A stretch of 64,000 nucleotides of DNA from Adiantum capillus-veneris (GCA_014529385.2 CM043960.1:118182043-118246042); one strand, 5' to 3'; positions 51,487 through 62,892 are shown, counted from the first letter of the stretch. Notes: generated by a model from the letters alone, not told the origin. Translations and numbers: made by a program.

Positions 51487-53998
51487 GGGAATTTCAAGAT
51501 GTATTTCCTAATGATTTGCCATCAGGATTATCACCGACACGATCAATACAACATAGCATGGACGTGGCTGCAGCTTGTAAACCTATTAGTAAACCACCTT
51601 ATCGTATGAGTTATTCAGAGGCTGCTGAGGTGGAATGTGAGCTTGCTAACTACCTTAGCAGAGGGTTTATACAACCCAGTTCTTCACCATGGGCTTCACC
51701 TATCCTTTTAGTGAAGAAAAAGGACGGTAGTATACGCATGTGCGTAGACTATCGGGGTTTAAATGCAGTTATAGTTAAGAACAAATACCCATTGCCAAGA
51801 GTAGATGAGTTGTTTGATAAACTCACTCATGCTCGCATTTTTAGGAAAATTGACTTGCGGTCAGGATATCACCAAGTCCGTATTCGGCTTACCGATATAC
51901 CTAAAACTGCATTCCGAACACGGTTTGGACACTACGAGTTTTTGGTAATTCCCTTTGGGTTAACCAATGCGCCCGCAATATTCATGACACTTATGGATAG
52001 TGTCTTGAAGCCATATTTGGGCAAATTTGTCATTGTTTTCCTCAATGACATCCTAGTTTGTAGTGCTTCTCAAGGAGAACACTTACAACATCTCAGGCAG
52101 GTATTTGAGTTGTTACGCACAAACAAGTTATATGCCACAGAATCTAAATGTGATTTTCTCAAAGATGAAATTCATTATTTAGGGCATGTTATTTCAGCTA
52201 ACGGCTTATACATGGATCAATCCAAAGTGGATACCATCAAGAAATGGCCTCCTCCTAAAAATCTGGAAGAATTACATATATTTTTAGGATTTGCAGGTTT
52301 TTACCGAAGGTTCGTTAAAAACTATGCTCAAATTGTTGTTCCTATGACGGATCAACTAAAAGGCAAAGGTAAAGCTTTTCACTGGGGATCCACTCAACAG
52401 CACAGTTTCGATACGCTCAAGGATGCATTAGCTAGAGCTCCTATACTAGCTATTGTAGATTCTTTGAAACCATTTTTTTTGGAAATGAATGCCAGTGATT
52501 GTGCTATTGGAGCAGTCCTATTACAAGACGGACGGCCGATTGCATCTGAAAGTAAGAAGCTTGATTCAGCTCAGCAGAACTATTCTACTTACGAACGTGA
52601 ACTCTATGCAATAGTGTCTGCCTTAAAAACATGGCGGCATTATCTGTATGGTGCTCAGTTCGAGATTGTGTTTGACCATGAAAGCATCAAATGTTTTACA
52701 CAACAAACAGATTTAAAGGGTCGAAAAGCCAGGTGGACCGAGATCCTTCAAGAATATAACGCCAAGCTAAGGTATCGCAAAGGCCGATACAATGTAGTGG
52801 CAGACACTCTAAGTCGAATGCGAAAAAACAATTTGCTCTTGTTCACGGAACTTAGTAGTGAATTTTTAGATTCTCTCAAGGGAAAATATGAGCATGATGA
52901 AGCATATTCCAAAGTGTGGAGCCATGTTCAAAAGAGGGATCCTTCTCACTCCAATGATGGTAGTGTACAATTAACCTCCACACCTAGTTCTCCTTTATCA
53001 AGTGATGAACTATAGCGATGGAAGCATTTTACCATCGACAATGGGTACCTACTCCACAAAGAGAGAGTTTGCGTACAGACGGACACAGACATTCGGCGCC
53101 AAATTCTTTATGAATGTCATGATAGTCCAAGTGCAGGGAACCAGGGGATTAGAAAAACTTATGCTCTCGTACGACGATAGTTTTACTGGCCATGTCTACA
53201 TGGCTTTGTTCAAGCTTATGTATTGCACTTCCAAAAATGTCAAGTTAACAAGGCAGAGCGCCTGAAAGCAGGAGGACTCTTACATCCTTTGGAGATTCCC
53301 AATGAAAAATGGGAAAGTATCTCTATGGATTTTATTGTAGTTTTACCAACCCCTATATGAGGTCATGACTCAGTATGGGTGGTTGTTGACAGGTTGACTA
53401 AACTATGTAAGTTTATTCCGACCAAATCAATGGTTAAGACACCAGAACTAGCCAAGTTATTTGTGGAAAATCTATAAAAACTGTATGGTTTTCCAAGTAG
53501 CATTGTTAGTGACCATGATCCCAAATTTAACAGCCACTTTTGGAGAGCTGCATTTAAACAATTGGGTACACAACTAAACCTCAGTACAGCTGATCATCCA
53601 GAAACGGATGGTCAAACCGAACGGTTTAACCAGGTGCTAGAGGATATGCTAAGAGAATACGTCAGCAAAAAACAGTCAGACTGGGAAGAATACTTACCTA
53701 TTCTCGTGTTTGCCTACAAGAGTGCTAAGCATGTCACAACAGGTTTTAGTCCTTTCATGCTCATGTACGGGTTTCAACCTAGGTCACCAGTTACGGTGGG
53801 TTGGCAACCGAAAAACTCCAACAGGTTAAGGATTTTCTCCAAGACCACATGGATATGCTAAAATTTGCTCATCAGAATGTCCGGAAAGCACAGGATCGGT
53901 ATAAGAAGTACGCTGATGAGAAACATTGGCAAGTTACCTTCGAAGAAGAGGAGGAAGTATTTTTACGTGTGCCAGAACATTCAGAAGTCTGAAAACTA
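51402..53998 (+). pseudogene. Gypsy 3 pol: RT, RNase H, integrase
   Basis: RT and RNase H are open for 537 codons (51402-53015): [52 protein letters not shown]. The catalytic box reads VFLNDILV, an Asp-to-Asn change at 52044-52046. RNase H reads [13 protein letters not shown], with Asn at 52488-52490 in place of the catalytic Asp. A TAG at 53013 precedes the integrase, whose HHCC region is frameshifted (53002-53265). The core has ISMDFIVVLP, SDHDPKF and DGQTERFNQVLEDML, with TGA near 53358, TAA near 53476 and a further frameshift near 53800. It ends in a coiled linker (DFLQDHMDMLKFAHQNV). Confidence 0.88.
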
Positions 53999-54108
53999 GG
54001 CCGATGCCTAAATTATCTCCCCGATATTGTGGGCCTTTCGAAATACTCAAGTGAGTAGGTGATCGTGTCTACAAATTATTACTACCTTCACATTCTCGCA
54101 TTCATCCG

Positions 54109-54390
54109 GTGTTTCATGTAAGTCGTTTACGTAAGCGGTTACATGGGGACAACAATGTCATTGACCAACAGGTTTTGGTTGATTTCATTGAACCTCCTTC
54201 CTTACCGCATGAACCTGAATGTGTTCTTGATTATCATGAGTTGCATACATGTCATCACATACATCAACAAGCCTTAATCAAGTGGAAAGACCGACCTGAA
54301 GAAGGTGCCACTTGGGAAAACATTAATGTCCTAGAAGAAGTTTCCCACTTTTGTTTTCGAGGACGAAAACTATTCTTAAGGGGGGAGTAA
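54109..54390 (+). pseudogene. Gypsy 3 integrase C-terminus with chromodomain
   Basis: FHVSRLRKRL, the conserved end of chromoviral integrases, then CVLDYHELHTCHH and QALIKWKDRPEEGATWENI, a chromodomain that would target insertion to marked chromatin. It is open from 54109 to the PPT but cut off from the upstream integrase by stops. This places gypsy 3, and by similarity gypsy 2, in the chromovirus branch. Confidence 0.8.
54378..54387 (+). other. Gypsy 3 polypurine tract
   Basis: AAGGGGGGAG three bases before the 3' LTR. Confidence 0.8.
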
Positions 54391-54544
54391 TGTCAGGACA
54401 CCGACAATGCCGGACTAGACAAGGGTAGGGCCGGGCTAGGCGGTGTGGAACGGGGACTCCAACTAGGGCAAAGGGCCAGGGGCTTGCCTATAAAATGGGC
54501 GGTTGGGTGGTGGACTCTCAAGCTCTAGATTCCATTGTCTTATA
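54391..54544 (+). repeat. Gypsy 3 3' LTR (154 bp)
   Basis: Same length as the 5' LTR, with substitutions throughout. Its last bases are TATA in place of TACA, so the terminal CA is lost. Confidence 0.92.
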
Positions 54545-54549
54545 TAGGC

Positions 54550-55625
54550 ATGGCTGGATTTTATCGACAATATATCTGTGACTATGCCAAAATCACTATT
54601 CCTATGACGCATCAACTTAAAGAAAAAGGTAAGACCTTTTCTTGAGAAGAAGCCCAAAAACGCAGTTTTGAACAGCTCAAGGTAGCTATAGCCACTGCTC
54701 CCATCCTAGCAATCGTCGACCCACTTAAGTTGTTTGTGGTAGAGACTGATGCTAGTGAAAAAGCTATTGGTGCGGTACTTCTCCAGGAGGGAAGACCTAT
54801 AGACTTTGAAAATAAAAAGTTACATAAGGCTCAATAAAATTATTCTGTTTATGAGAGAGAGCTCTATGCCATAATTCACACTTTATGAAAGTGGTGACAC
54901 TATTTAAATGGTGCCGAGTTTGAAGTAGTTTTTGACCGTGAGAGTATCAAATGGTTTACTACTCAAACAAACTTGAAGGGCCGTAAAGCTAGATGGGCAA
55001 AAATCCTTCAAGATTATGATGGTAAGCTACGATATCGCAGGGGGCAATATAATGTAGTAGCGGATGCCTCAGATTAATTCACTTGCTTTCACAAAACTAA
55101 AGAGTGGATTTTTGGAGTCATTACGTGGCAAGTGTGCACAAGATCAATTGTATGCTAAAGTGTGGAGTGCAGTTTTAAAAAAGGATCCCTCACACTCACA
55201 TGTCTCTGAACAGCCAGATCAACATGTCTCTGCACGTGCAGATAGAAACTCCAACACACAGAGCTCCACCCCTACTCAAGAAGAGCTTAAGCGATGGAAG
55301 AATTTTTCCATCGATGATGGCTACTTACTCCACAAAGGTAGAGTATGTGTGCCAAAGGACTCAGAGACTAGGCGGCAAATCTTATTTGAGTGTCACGATA
55401 GTCCAAGTGCTGGTCATCCAGGTATTCGTAAGACGTATGCCTTAGTTTGACGGCAATTTTATTGGCCGGGATTACATAAACTACCAACAGTGCCAAGTTA
55501 ATAAGGCAGAGCGCCTCAAGGTAGGTGGCCTTTTACATCCTTTAGAGATTCCACAAGGTAAGTGGGTGAGTATCTCTATGGATTTTGTAGTAGGACTACC
55601 TGCTACAAATCGTGGCCATGATGTG
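54550..55625 (+). pseudogene. Gypsy 2 RT end, RNase H and integrase start
   Basis: Continuation after gypsy 3: MAGFYRQYICDYAKITIPM, RNase H with [15 protein letters not shown] (catalytic Asp kept), YERELYAI and RARW-type KGRKARWAKILQDY, then the integrase zinc region HDSPSAGHPGIRKTYAL and ISMDFVVGLPATNRGHD, where it breaks off at 55625. Stops include TGA for Trp near 54642, TAA for Gln near 54836, TGA twice near 54885-54897 and TGA near 55448. Confidence 0.85.
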
Positions 55626-56536
55626 TAACATCTAATGGTCTAGTAGCTTGTGTGTAGTGGAAAATAGCATGAACATAGTGAGCATTTCATTAGAATAGCT
55701 TCCTAATGAGAATAACAAGAGTACTTGGGTGGAGAGAGCAACAAAAAGCATAACACCTAGTTAGATAGCATGAACAATACTTTAAAAGAGAGAGAAATTA
55801 AACAATTGACAACAGTTGAGGACCGGATTTGCATGGAGCCGGTCCCCCCTCCAAAAGGCTTTGTATTATGGTTTCTCTCATTAGGCAAAATTTGGACTCA
55901 CAAAAGGGCCCTCTGTCGGAATCTAAGTGAATCAAAAAAAGAATCTTCTAAAATATGAGGAATCTCATGGCGTGCTATATATAAGTAGATAGAGCTTGAA
56001 GAGGACATTCTAACTGTCAAACCTCCGCCAACTTTGGAGTTTATTTGCAAAAATTTATCCATGCGCCCGTTTTGGTAGAGAGAGGTAAAGTCAAACTCCT
56101 TAAAGGGCCCCTTTGTGAGTCCAAATTTTGCCTAATTGGCATCAAGAGAGGCATTTTACAATACAATTCTTTATGTTCCTCCAATACTAGCTAGTGCAAA
56201 GAAGATGGAAACTTCATGCACTAAGCAAAACACTTATCAAACACAACATCAATTCCCTCACGGTCTCAGACCCAAGACCTCACACACCTTCGAAGATGGT
56301 GAGAGCTAGCGGGGTATGAGAGTAGATTGAGAGGAAGGAGTATTCTTACGAGAAAGATGTACATATCCTCACATAATCACTCATACTAGCATAGCTTAGC
56401 TTAGTAATTAGCATGGTAGAGGAGATGATCATGCATTGAATCTTGGCTCTTGGTTGGATTTGCATCACAAATCCAAGAGTTGTTGATGTAGGCCTCCCTT
56501 CTCACAAGCTTGGAGTAGGCAGTAAGCTTTCCATTA
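55626..56536. other. Unidentified repeat joining gypsy 2 to the 14.6-kb family copy
   Basis: Begins TGTAACATCTAATGG exactly where gypsy 2 stops. A plus-strand TATATATAAG box lies near 55976. No coding signal. It may be an LTR or its flank. The MITE-like repeat at 55880-56136 is inside. Confidence 0.4.
55880..56136. mobile_element. MITE-like inverted repeat (257 bp)
   Basis: Two 33-base arms, 55880-55912 and 56104-56136, are reverse complements with one mismatch (arm core GGCAAAATTTGGACTCAC). The interior is non-coding. If TA on each side is the target duplication, it would fit a Tc1/mariner-type MITE. That assignment is inference; the arms themselves are plain. Confidence 0.6.
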
Positions 56537-56974
56537 AAGCTTGAGAAGGAGAGAGAGTCTTCCTTGCTTCACACATGAGATTGTGTGAGTGTGTGTGTGA
56601 TAATGCCTTGCAAAAATCACCCCCCTCTCTCTCTCTTGGTCGACCCCCCTTGCTAGTTGCTCATGCTACAGCCCTATTGGACCTTCCCAAGCCTAGCCAA
56701 TGGAAATTAAGCAGCATAAGTGATAGCCTTCTGACATGTGTCCCCCTTTCCCCTTTTGTGAGATCTTTAGGTAATTAATAAATGCCACTAAACTCTCATT
56801 AGACCCCTTAGTCTTATGGCCAATAGGAATCAGGCAAGCCATTGGGCTGTTGAATGCTCATTGGTCCCCTTGGGAGACTGTCCAATAGTCTTCTAGAGAG
56901 CTTAATTACTATTGGTTCTTTTATTAAGTGTTTAAATTAATTAAACTAGATTTACTCTAGCCTAATTCTCATTG
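56537..56974 (-). repeat. Inverted copy C of the 14.6-kb LTR-family segment
   Basis: Reverse complement of about 14606-15053, with clear but older divergence. Similarity ends at 56974, directly at the CACTA terminus, so CACTA inserted in this copy. The left limit is AAGCTTGAGAAGG near 56537. Confidence 0.75.
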
Positions 56975-57005
56975 CACTACAAGAGGTTGTGTGCTCTTGT
57001 GACGC
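56975..57005. repeat. CACTA terminal inverted repeat, left
   Basis: Starts CACTACAAGAGGTTG; the CACTACAAGA end is diagnostic of the superfamily. Full TIR length cannot be set without the other end. Confidence 0.85.
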
Positions 57006-57029
57006 TGTTAGCGACGGAAATACATTGGG

Positions 57030-57235
57030 TTTTTATAACCCCCGGCGTCGCTAAAACCGTCGCTACGAGCGTCGCTACGAGAGCGTCGCTATAGGCGTCG
57101 CTATATGCGTCTCTATCAGCGTCGCTATATAGCGACGCATATAGCGACGCCTATAGCGACGGTCTCACAGAAGACTATAGCGACGCTCATAGCGACGCTA
57201 CAGAGCCATAAATAGCGACGATTATAGCGACGCCT
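57030..57235. repeat. CACTA subterminal repeat array with hairpin
   Basis: About 15 copies of a 10-base unit near GCGTCGCTAT in both orientations. Units 57084-57111 and 57134-57161 are perfect 28-base inverted arms around a loop that is itself partly palindromic. Subterminal motifs are binding sites for the second CACTA protein (TNPA in En/Spm), which is the inferred role. Confidence 0.85.
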
Positions 57236-57588
57236 GAGAGAATATTTTTTTGGTGGCAGGGCATTCACCCATCAACCATATTGTACTTGATTCACTTTTT
57301 AAAAAAAAGTGCAAAGGTAAATAAGAGACCCAAAATAGTCACCCACAAGACGCATTGTTTGCAAAATTGACAATTGTACACATCATAAGCAAAATGAATT
57401 GATTGGCAAATGTAATAATGACAATTGTACAACATCATAGGCATAAAGAATTTATTGGCAAAAGGAACTGCGGTGACAAATGTAATAATATACATGGTTC
57501 AAAAAGACGTATAAAATCCGTCTCATGATACATAAGCTATGAGAAACCCTAAACTAATGCTATCTAGCTACGGCTAAACTGACGTCGT
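57236..57588. other. CACTA 3' untranslated region
   Basis: AT-rich, between the subterminal array and the stop codon of the second gene; two similar phrases (GACAATTGTACA near 57369 and 57419) recur. No gene. Confidence 0.5.
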
Positions 57589-58902
57589 CTAGTCAGACGT
57601 CTCATCGCGTCCAAGCGGCGTATCTGTCGGATTCTGCAAAAAAAAACAATAAGACAGTTTTCAGTAAATATAAACATATAACGACATTTATAAAACAATA
57701 CAAAAAATAAAAAAGAGTAAACCCTAATACTAACCATGCCGCCGCGAGAACTGAGAATGTCCATCAGGGCGTTTAAGCCCTTCCTGCCTGCGTACTCGCG
57801 CTCGTACGGTGTGGGATCACGTCCTGTCATCGACCACTGTCAAAACATACAAAGATTTCATTATGTTAGAACTAAAAAACTCATAAACCCCAAACTATCG
57901 AACATGCATAAAGAGCAATGTGAAAAGACTTACAAAATCGGCCTCAAATGATGCCCATCCACCGCTCCCCAAGTGGTGCGAGCTCCCTGCCTCTACTCGC
58001 GCTCTGGCTGCATCCTTTTGTTGCTTCCACTTGTCGGGATTCTCGCGCGCTGCTTTCTTCGCATTCTTCCAATCTTCTTTGGCCAGCCAATCTGGCCTGT
58101 TCCACCCATTCTTGATTGCTTTTTGCACTTCGGAACGCTTGTGTTTGCAGTATTCGCGCATTCGAATCTTCATCAGGTCTTCATTGAAGCGCTGATCCCG
58201 TGTTGGAACGGGAAACTCATCATGAAGTATGCTGATGACTCTGTTTTTTAAATCACTTGGTACTTCACTCCATTTGTTTAGTATATAGTGTCTAAACAGC
58301 TGAGAGCAAAGACCACGCATGCGCGAGATCACCTTCTTGCCGTCATCATCCATGATGATGCCGCCGCTGATGTCGACGGAGTAAGGCAAGCCCTCTGGCC
58401 GGTGACGCGTGAACCTGGGTGTCCCGGCAGGGGTCTCTAGAGGCGTGTCGATGGGGGTACAGACGTCAGGTGTCTCCACCGGCGTCTGGGCCCCGAAGCG
58501 AGGAGTGTCGAGTGGGGTGGCTCCTGGCGGAGTAGGTAGAGGTGTGTAGCTTCTAGGAACGGTCAGCCGTGCAAAACCTGGCGTAGACGGCGATGCTGTG
58601 GCTGGTGTGGGGGCGGGCAAATAAGGGGAGGGTAAAGAGCCTCGTCGAACACGAGGCGGTGTGGAGGCATCGGTGGCGGAATCCCCACAACAACCGCCAC
58701 CGCCACCACTAGAGCGCCGGTGTCTAGACGAGTGTGACGCTCGTCTCGTCGACGCCGAAGCTTCGGAGCGCGCCGAATGCTCCAAAAGAGAGGGAGATGC
58801 GGATGGTGTAGGAACGCGCGATGATGCGCCAGAGCGATGACGCTCCACGTACCACTGTCTCTGCTGCGGTGACAAAGAAGAAAGAAACTCCTCATCATCC
58901 AT
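57589..58902 (-). CDS. CACTA second protein (plant transposase, Ptta/En/Spm family; TNPA-like role), 371 aa
   Basis: Proposed coding exons on the minus strand: 58902-57934, 57836-57735 and 57633-57589 (1116 nt in all, in phase; introns 57837-57933 and 57634-57734 have GT-AG ends). The start ATG at 58902 gives MDDEEFLSSLSPQQRQWYV; an AG at 58905 suggests an untranslated exon upstream. Residues about 25-75 are Ser/Arg/Gly-rich, 80-190 Pro/Thr-rich with many TP pairs, and 200-320 form the basic conserved domain (LFRHYILNKWSEVP, WLAKEDWKNAKKAARENPDK, SSHHLGSGGW). Exon 2 adds MTGRDPTPYEREYAGRKG, and the protein ends NPTDTPLGRDETSD. It is probably a DNA-binding accessory protein acting on the subterminal repeats. 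Confidence 0.78.
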
Positions 58903-59099
58903 ACCTGCATTAAACACACGAATATTTAAACTTAATATTGAATGAATAGAGTAGACAATGACGCAAAGACCATTAAATACAATGACGTAATGACGCATAT
59001 AAATACAATGACGCAATGAATCGAGTGATAGAAGAGGCAAGTCGAAAACAGAGCTTTTACAGCACGGAGCAAAATTGTTCAAATACAATATTTGTGGCT

Positions 59100-62000
59100 T
59101 TAAGAGATCTCTCTCTCATCCTCGCATAACTCAGCATAACTTCCTATATCTATATAGAGCTCTCCGTTTAAACACATATCCTCTGTTTCATTTTGTAGCT
59201 CCTCTGCATGCACCCCATATAGAGTAGTAGCATCTTGATGCTCGTCTGGCACCACCGCAGCGGCTTCTGATTGAGCATCTTCTCTAATCTCCTCCATTGA
59301 TGTCGTTGTGATTGGCACATGGTAGCCTTCATACGTCCTTGCACTACGAGGGGCTACCTCTATGACGTACCACCAGTTTGATGTAGATTTTGTAGGATGA
59401 AATACTACCTGCCAGAGCCACATAACTTACATAAGAGCTTTCAAGCACATAACTTGTAAAAGGGGGATGTTAACTATTTATATACTTACTTGTTCACAAT
59501 GCTCGGGTAGTACGAAAGTGTCTCTTAGGTCAGTGCATTTCTTAGTAGAATCCACCTCAAGAAAACCAGACTCTCCTCTACGCACAGTAGCGTTGCGACC
59601 CTCCATGATTATCTTGAACCATTGCACGTCGAATAAGTCGACAAAAAATCCTCTGTAATCGATCCTCAAAATCTCTTGCAGCGTGCCGAAGTAAGTGAGT
59701 TCCGCCACCACAGGATCTACATCAGAGGAACGTCGTCGACTAGACTGTTCAAATTTTGCCATGATTCCACAATCTTGAGTAAAACGCTTTTTGTCGATTC
59801 GTTCCACCCTAAAATGTCGACCTTTACACCATGCTGCTGTGTATGACTTATACTACAACGAACAAAAATTATGAGTGGCCGTTCAAACGTTTATAAATAA
59901 AGTCACTTGCTAGTCGTACATTGCAAACTTACCTTGGTCGCGCAACCCCGAGAGTACTCCCACTCTTCTTCAGTCACTTCGTCACCGCATTGTTGTGCGC
60001 TTTTCAATTGGTTGTGCAACCATCTTAAGCTCATGAAGGTTGGTAGGCTCTCCAGAACCGCTGGATAGTGCATCGGTGGTCGTCTTCCCCGTCTCCACTC
60101 GATTCGTGCCCTTTGTCGCTCTTGCTTTGCATCCTCATATTGTGAAATCCACTTTTGCATCACTGGATTGTGAAGCATGCAAAATCGGTTGATTTTAGCC
60201 TCTAGATCTTCCGTCATCTTCTTCTCAACACCGAGATTGCACATGACAATCCCAGATATGCGCTCATCATCTATGGTTCGCCATAGCGTGTCCCGGGATT
60301 TATCAAATCCGTCTAGCCACTCTCCAATGTACACTAGGGACTCTGATACCAACCAACCTTCTGCCATGCTACCCTCCGGACGTGCCTTTTGACGCACATA
60401 TCCCTTAAGCGTTTTCATGAAACTCTCTAAGAAGAACATCCATCTCGAATGAACTGTGCCAGCTATTTCCACCTCATCAACTATGTGAACAAGAAGATGC
60501 ACCTGAATGGTTAGCATTGTAGTAGGAAAATGTTTCTCAAACATGCACACAAGCTCCGCAGCATTTAGTTTGGCGAATGGTATGGAGTCTACGTCGATCT
60601 CCTTTTGTGAGATCCATTGCACCAGCTTTGCAAGTTTGTAGATTGTGTTACGGATGTCAAGAGACAAACATCCCTCAATGGCAACCGGTAAGATAAACTG
60701 TAAAGTATGTGTAGCAATGATATTAAAGTCCACATTTTATGCAATGATATTAAAGTCCACTATGAACGTACCTGACACATTTTATGCCAATCGTGTGACT
60801 TCAAACCGGTAAGCTTTCCTTCTTTAGTAAAACACGTTCGGAGCGAGTGCATTACGCCAGTGGGGGTCCGCAAAGATCGAATGGCCTCTTTTACTTTGCG
60901 TTCTTGGGCTCCTGTGAAAATCCATGGTGCTTTAGGGAGTTTTATCGATCCATCAGACGCTGTTTGCGGCCAATATTGCTCCATACGATCCACATTTCTA
61001 AGGTCAACTCTGGCTCCCAAAGTATCTTTCTTGCCGGTCAAATGGTCCCATAGTAGATTACCCACATTCTTGAATATGTGCATTGGATCGAGCAAGTGAT
61101 TGATCACGAGTCGGGGCCAGTATGGTAACTCGTACCATAGAGATAGTCTCTTCATCCCTGGAGGCAATCCGTCATCGCACATCTCCTTCTGCTCTAACCA
61201 TGCTTGTGCAGACATCCTTGGTGGCTCTCTTCCCAAAAAGCCGTCGCGTAACACATGATTCTCTGGAAGATACGCTTGATGACCTTCGTAGATTTGCTTC
61301 TTCAGTGAGGGTGCCCTACGTGCATTCAGTCTAGGTCCACATGTGACACATGCTCTGTATCCGCTTGTTTGAAGCCCTGCATGTATACACATGATAATAG
61401 ATCAACTATGGGAAAAAACAAGATTTACAGTGTCTGAGTGAGGAGTGTCAATAGATCACCTGAGCATTCTGTTAGCCCGGGATAGTCATGCATGGTCCAC
61501 ATTAGAATACCTCTGATCAAAGCATTCCGTCGTCCTGTGTGTCGGCTCATATCCACCACCTCTATGCCAATCCACAATTGTTGTAGCTCTTCCAATAGTG
61601 GACGAAGATACACATCCATATTCCCCACTTTATATCGCCCTGGCACAATCAAGCTTAGCCATAGGTGCCCCTTCTTCGTAGTCAACCACGGGGGAATGTT
61701 GTAGTTGACGATGACAACGGGCCATACACTGTAAGATGTTGATCTTTGACCAAATGGATTTACGCCATCCATAGCCAGGCCTAAGCGCAAATTTCGAGCT
61801 TCCCTGGCAAAATCCGACCATGTTCCATCTATATGTTTCCAGGCTGCGCAATCTGCAGGAATTCGTAGCACACCATCCGAAGATTTATTCTCCTCATGCC
61901 ATGATGCTAGGGCGGCCATGGACTTACATTCGAAGAAATGCTTGATGCGAGGAAGCAAAGGAAAATGTCGCAAAACCTTTTGTGGAATTTTTGTCCCGTG

Positions 62001-62828
62001 GAGATCTACTCGATATCTTTTGGAATCACATTTCGGACACTTCTCCATGTCTGTGTATTCCCCTCTGAAAAGAATGCAGTCATTAGGACAAGCGTGGATA
62101 GAATTGTAATCCATCCCCAAGTTTCGCAAAATCTTTCTTGCTTCATCTCGGGAATCTGGCATCACATTGTCAGCTGGTAGTATGTGCTCTTTCAGCAATC
62201 TACACAACATAAAAATATGATACAGTCGTGTAAAAATCTATCAGATCATTATACATTTAGAGTTCTATTAAAGTAAACTAATTGTAATAGATCACCTGAA
62301 AAGCACTGTGACGCTAGTGTCACTCCATCCAAACTTTGCTTGCATGTTGAAAAGAACCAGGAGTGCTTTCAATCTAGACATACGTGCTCCATTATACAAT
62401 GACGTATCGGCTTCACTTTTCATATCATCATAGATAAGCCTTTCTGAATCCATGATCGTCTCGATCATTTCATCAATCTCGGGCTCAGACATTGCCTCGT
62501 TGGGAATGTGCTCTGCATGATCATCCCCCGAGCTGTCAGAGGCTACATCTTGTGGCCTCACATATGCTGCTTGACCAAAGCGCCTGCGAACACGTCTATT
62601 GGGTTGCAAGATTGCTGCTTGTTGGCCAGCGTCAGAGTCCGACGAGTTATAATTGGCAACAACTCGATCTATAATAGATGGATCGAACTCGCCAAATTCG
62701 CGAACGTGCTGCAAAGAAACACGTCTTGTCCGTCGCACAGCATGCTTGCATTGATTACAAGGACATAAGACCCTCGTTGAGAGATAGGTGTTTCTATTGG
62801 ACGGTCCCACATCCTCGTCGCTACTCAT
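59100..62828 (-). CDS. CACTA TNP2-like transposase, six exons, 1104 aa
   Basis: Proposed exons on the minus strand: 62828-62296, 62199-61460, 61376-60772, 60697-59933, 59852-59490 and 59408-59100 (3315 nt). All five introns are 74-96 bp, GT-AG, and every junction keeps the frame and restores family motifs. Domains: transposase-associated Cys region (LCPCNQCKH, residues about 20-30), LLKEHILPADNV, HACPNDCILFRGE, the TNP2 catalytic core (LGLAMDGVNPFG, then PPWL and DVYLRPLLEEL), CVTCGP, LKSHDWHKMCQ, LPVAIEGCL, and the C-terminal DUF4216-like part (LFDVQWFKIIMEGR, WWYVIEVAPR). It cuts and pastes the element. The usual first about 20 residues of TNP2 proteins are shorter here, so an upstream exon is possible. 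No stop or frameshift seen. Confidence 0.88.
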
Positions 62829-62890
62829 AATGAGGATAAAAAACTTATAACCTGGACAACAAATTTAATATTCTATTGGCATTCTTCGTC

Positions 62891-62892
<2 letters not shown>

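Larger units (their letters stand above)
48662..54544 (+). mobile_element. Complete Ty3/gypsy chromovirus (gypsy 3) nested in gypsy 2
   Basis: LTRs 48662-48815 and 54391-54544 (154 bp each, unusually short), TSD TAGGC (48657-48661 and 54545-54549), PBS, leader, gag, protease, RT, RNase H, integrase, chromodomain and PPT. It interrupts the RT of gypsy 2 between ELQIFLG and MAGFYRQY. Coding lesions: TGA and TAG in gag, frameshifts in gag, between protease and RT and in integrase, and loss of catalytic aspartates in RT and RNase H. Confidence 0.93.
44993..55625 (+). mobile_element. Ty3/gypsy element 2, interrupted by gypsy 3 and 3'-truncated
   Basis: Plus-strand chromovirus-type element: putative 5' LTR 44993-45130, PBS 45131-45143, gag, protease, RT (to 48661), then after gypsy 3 the RNase H and the start of integrase (54550-55625). 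It ends abruptly at 55625, so there is no 3' LTR. Its proteins are close relatives of those of gypsy 3, which is inserted in its pol. Confidence 0.85.

Noticed and set aside
57030-57235. A possible CRISPR-like array of short repeats.
   Set aside because: Units are in both orientations, have no constant spacers, and sit at a CACTA terminus in eukaryotic DNA; they are subterminal repeats.
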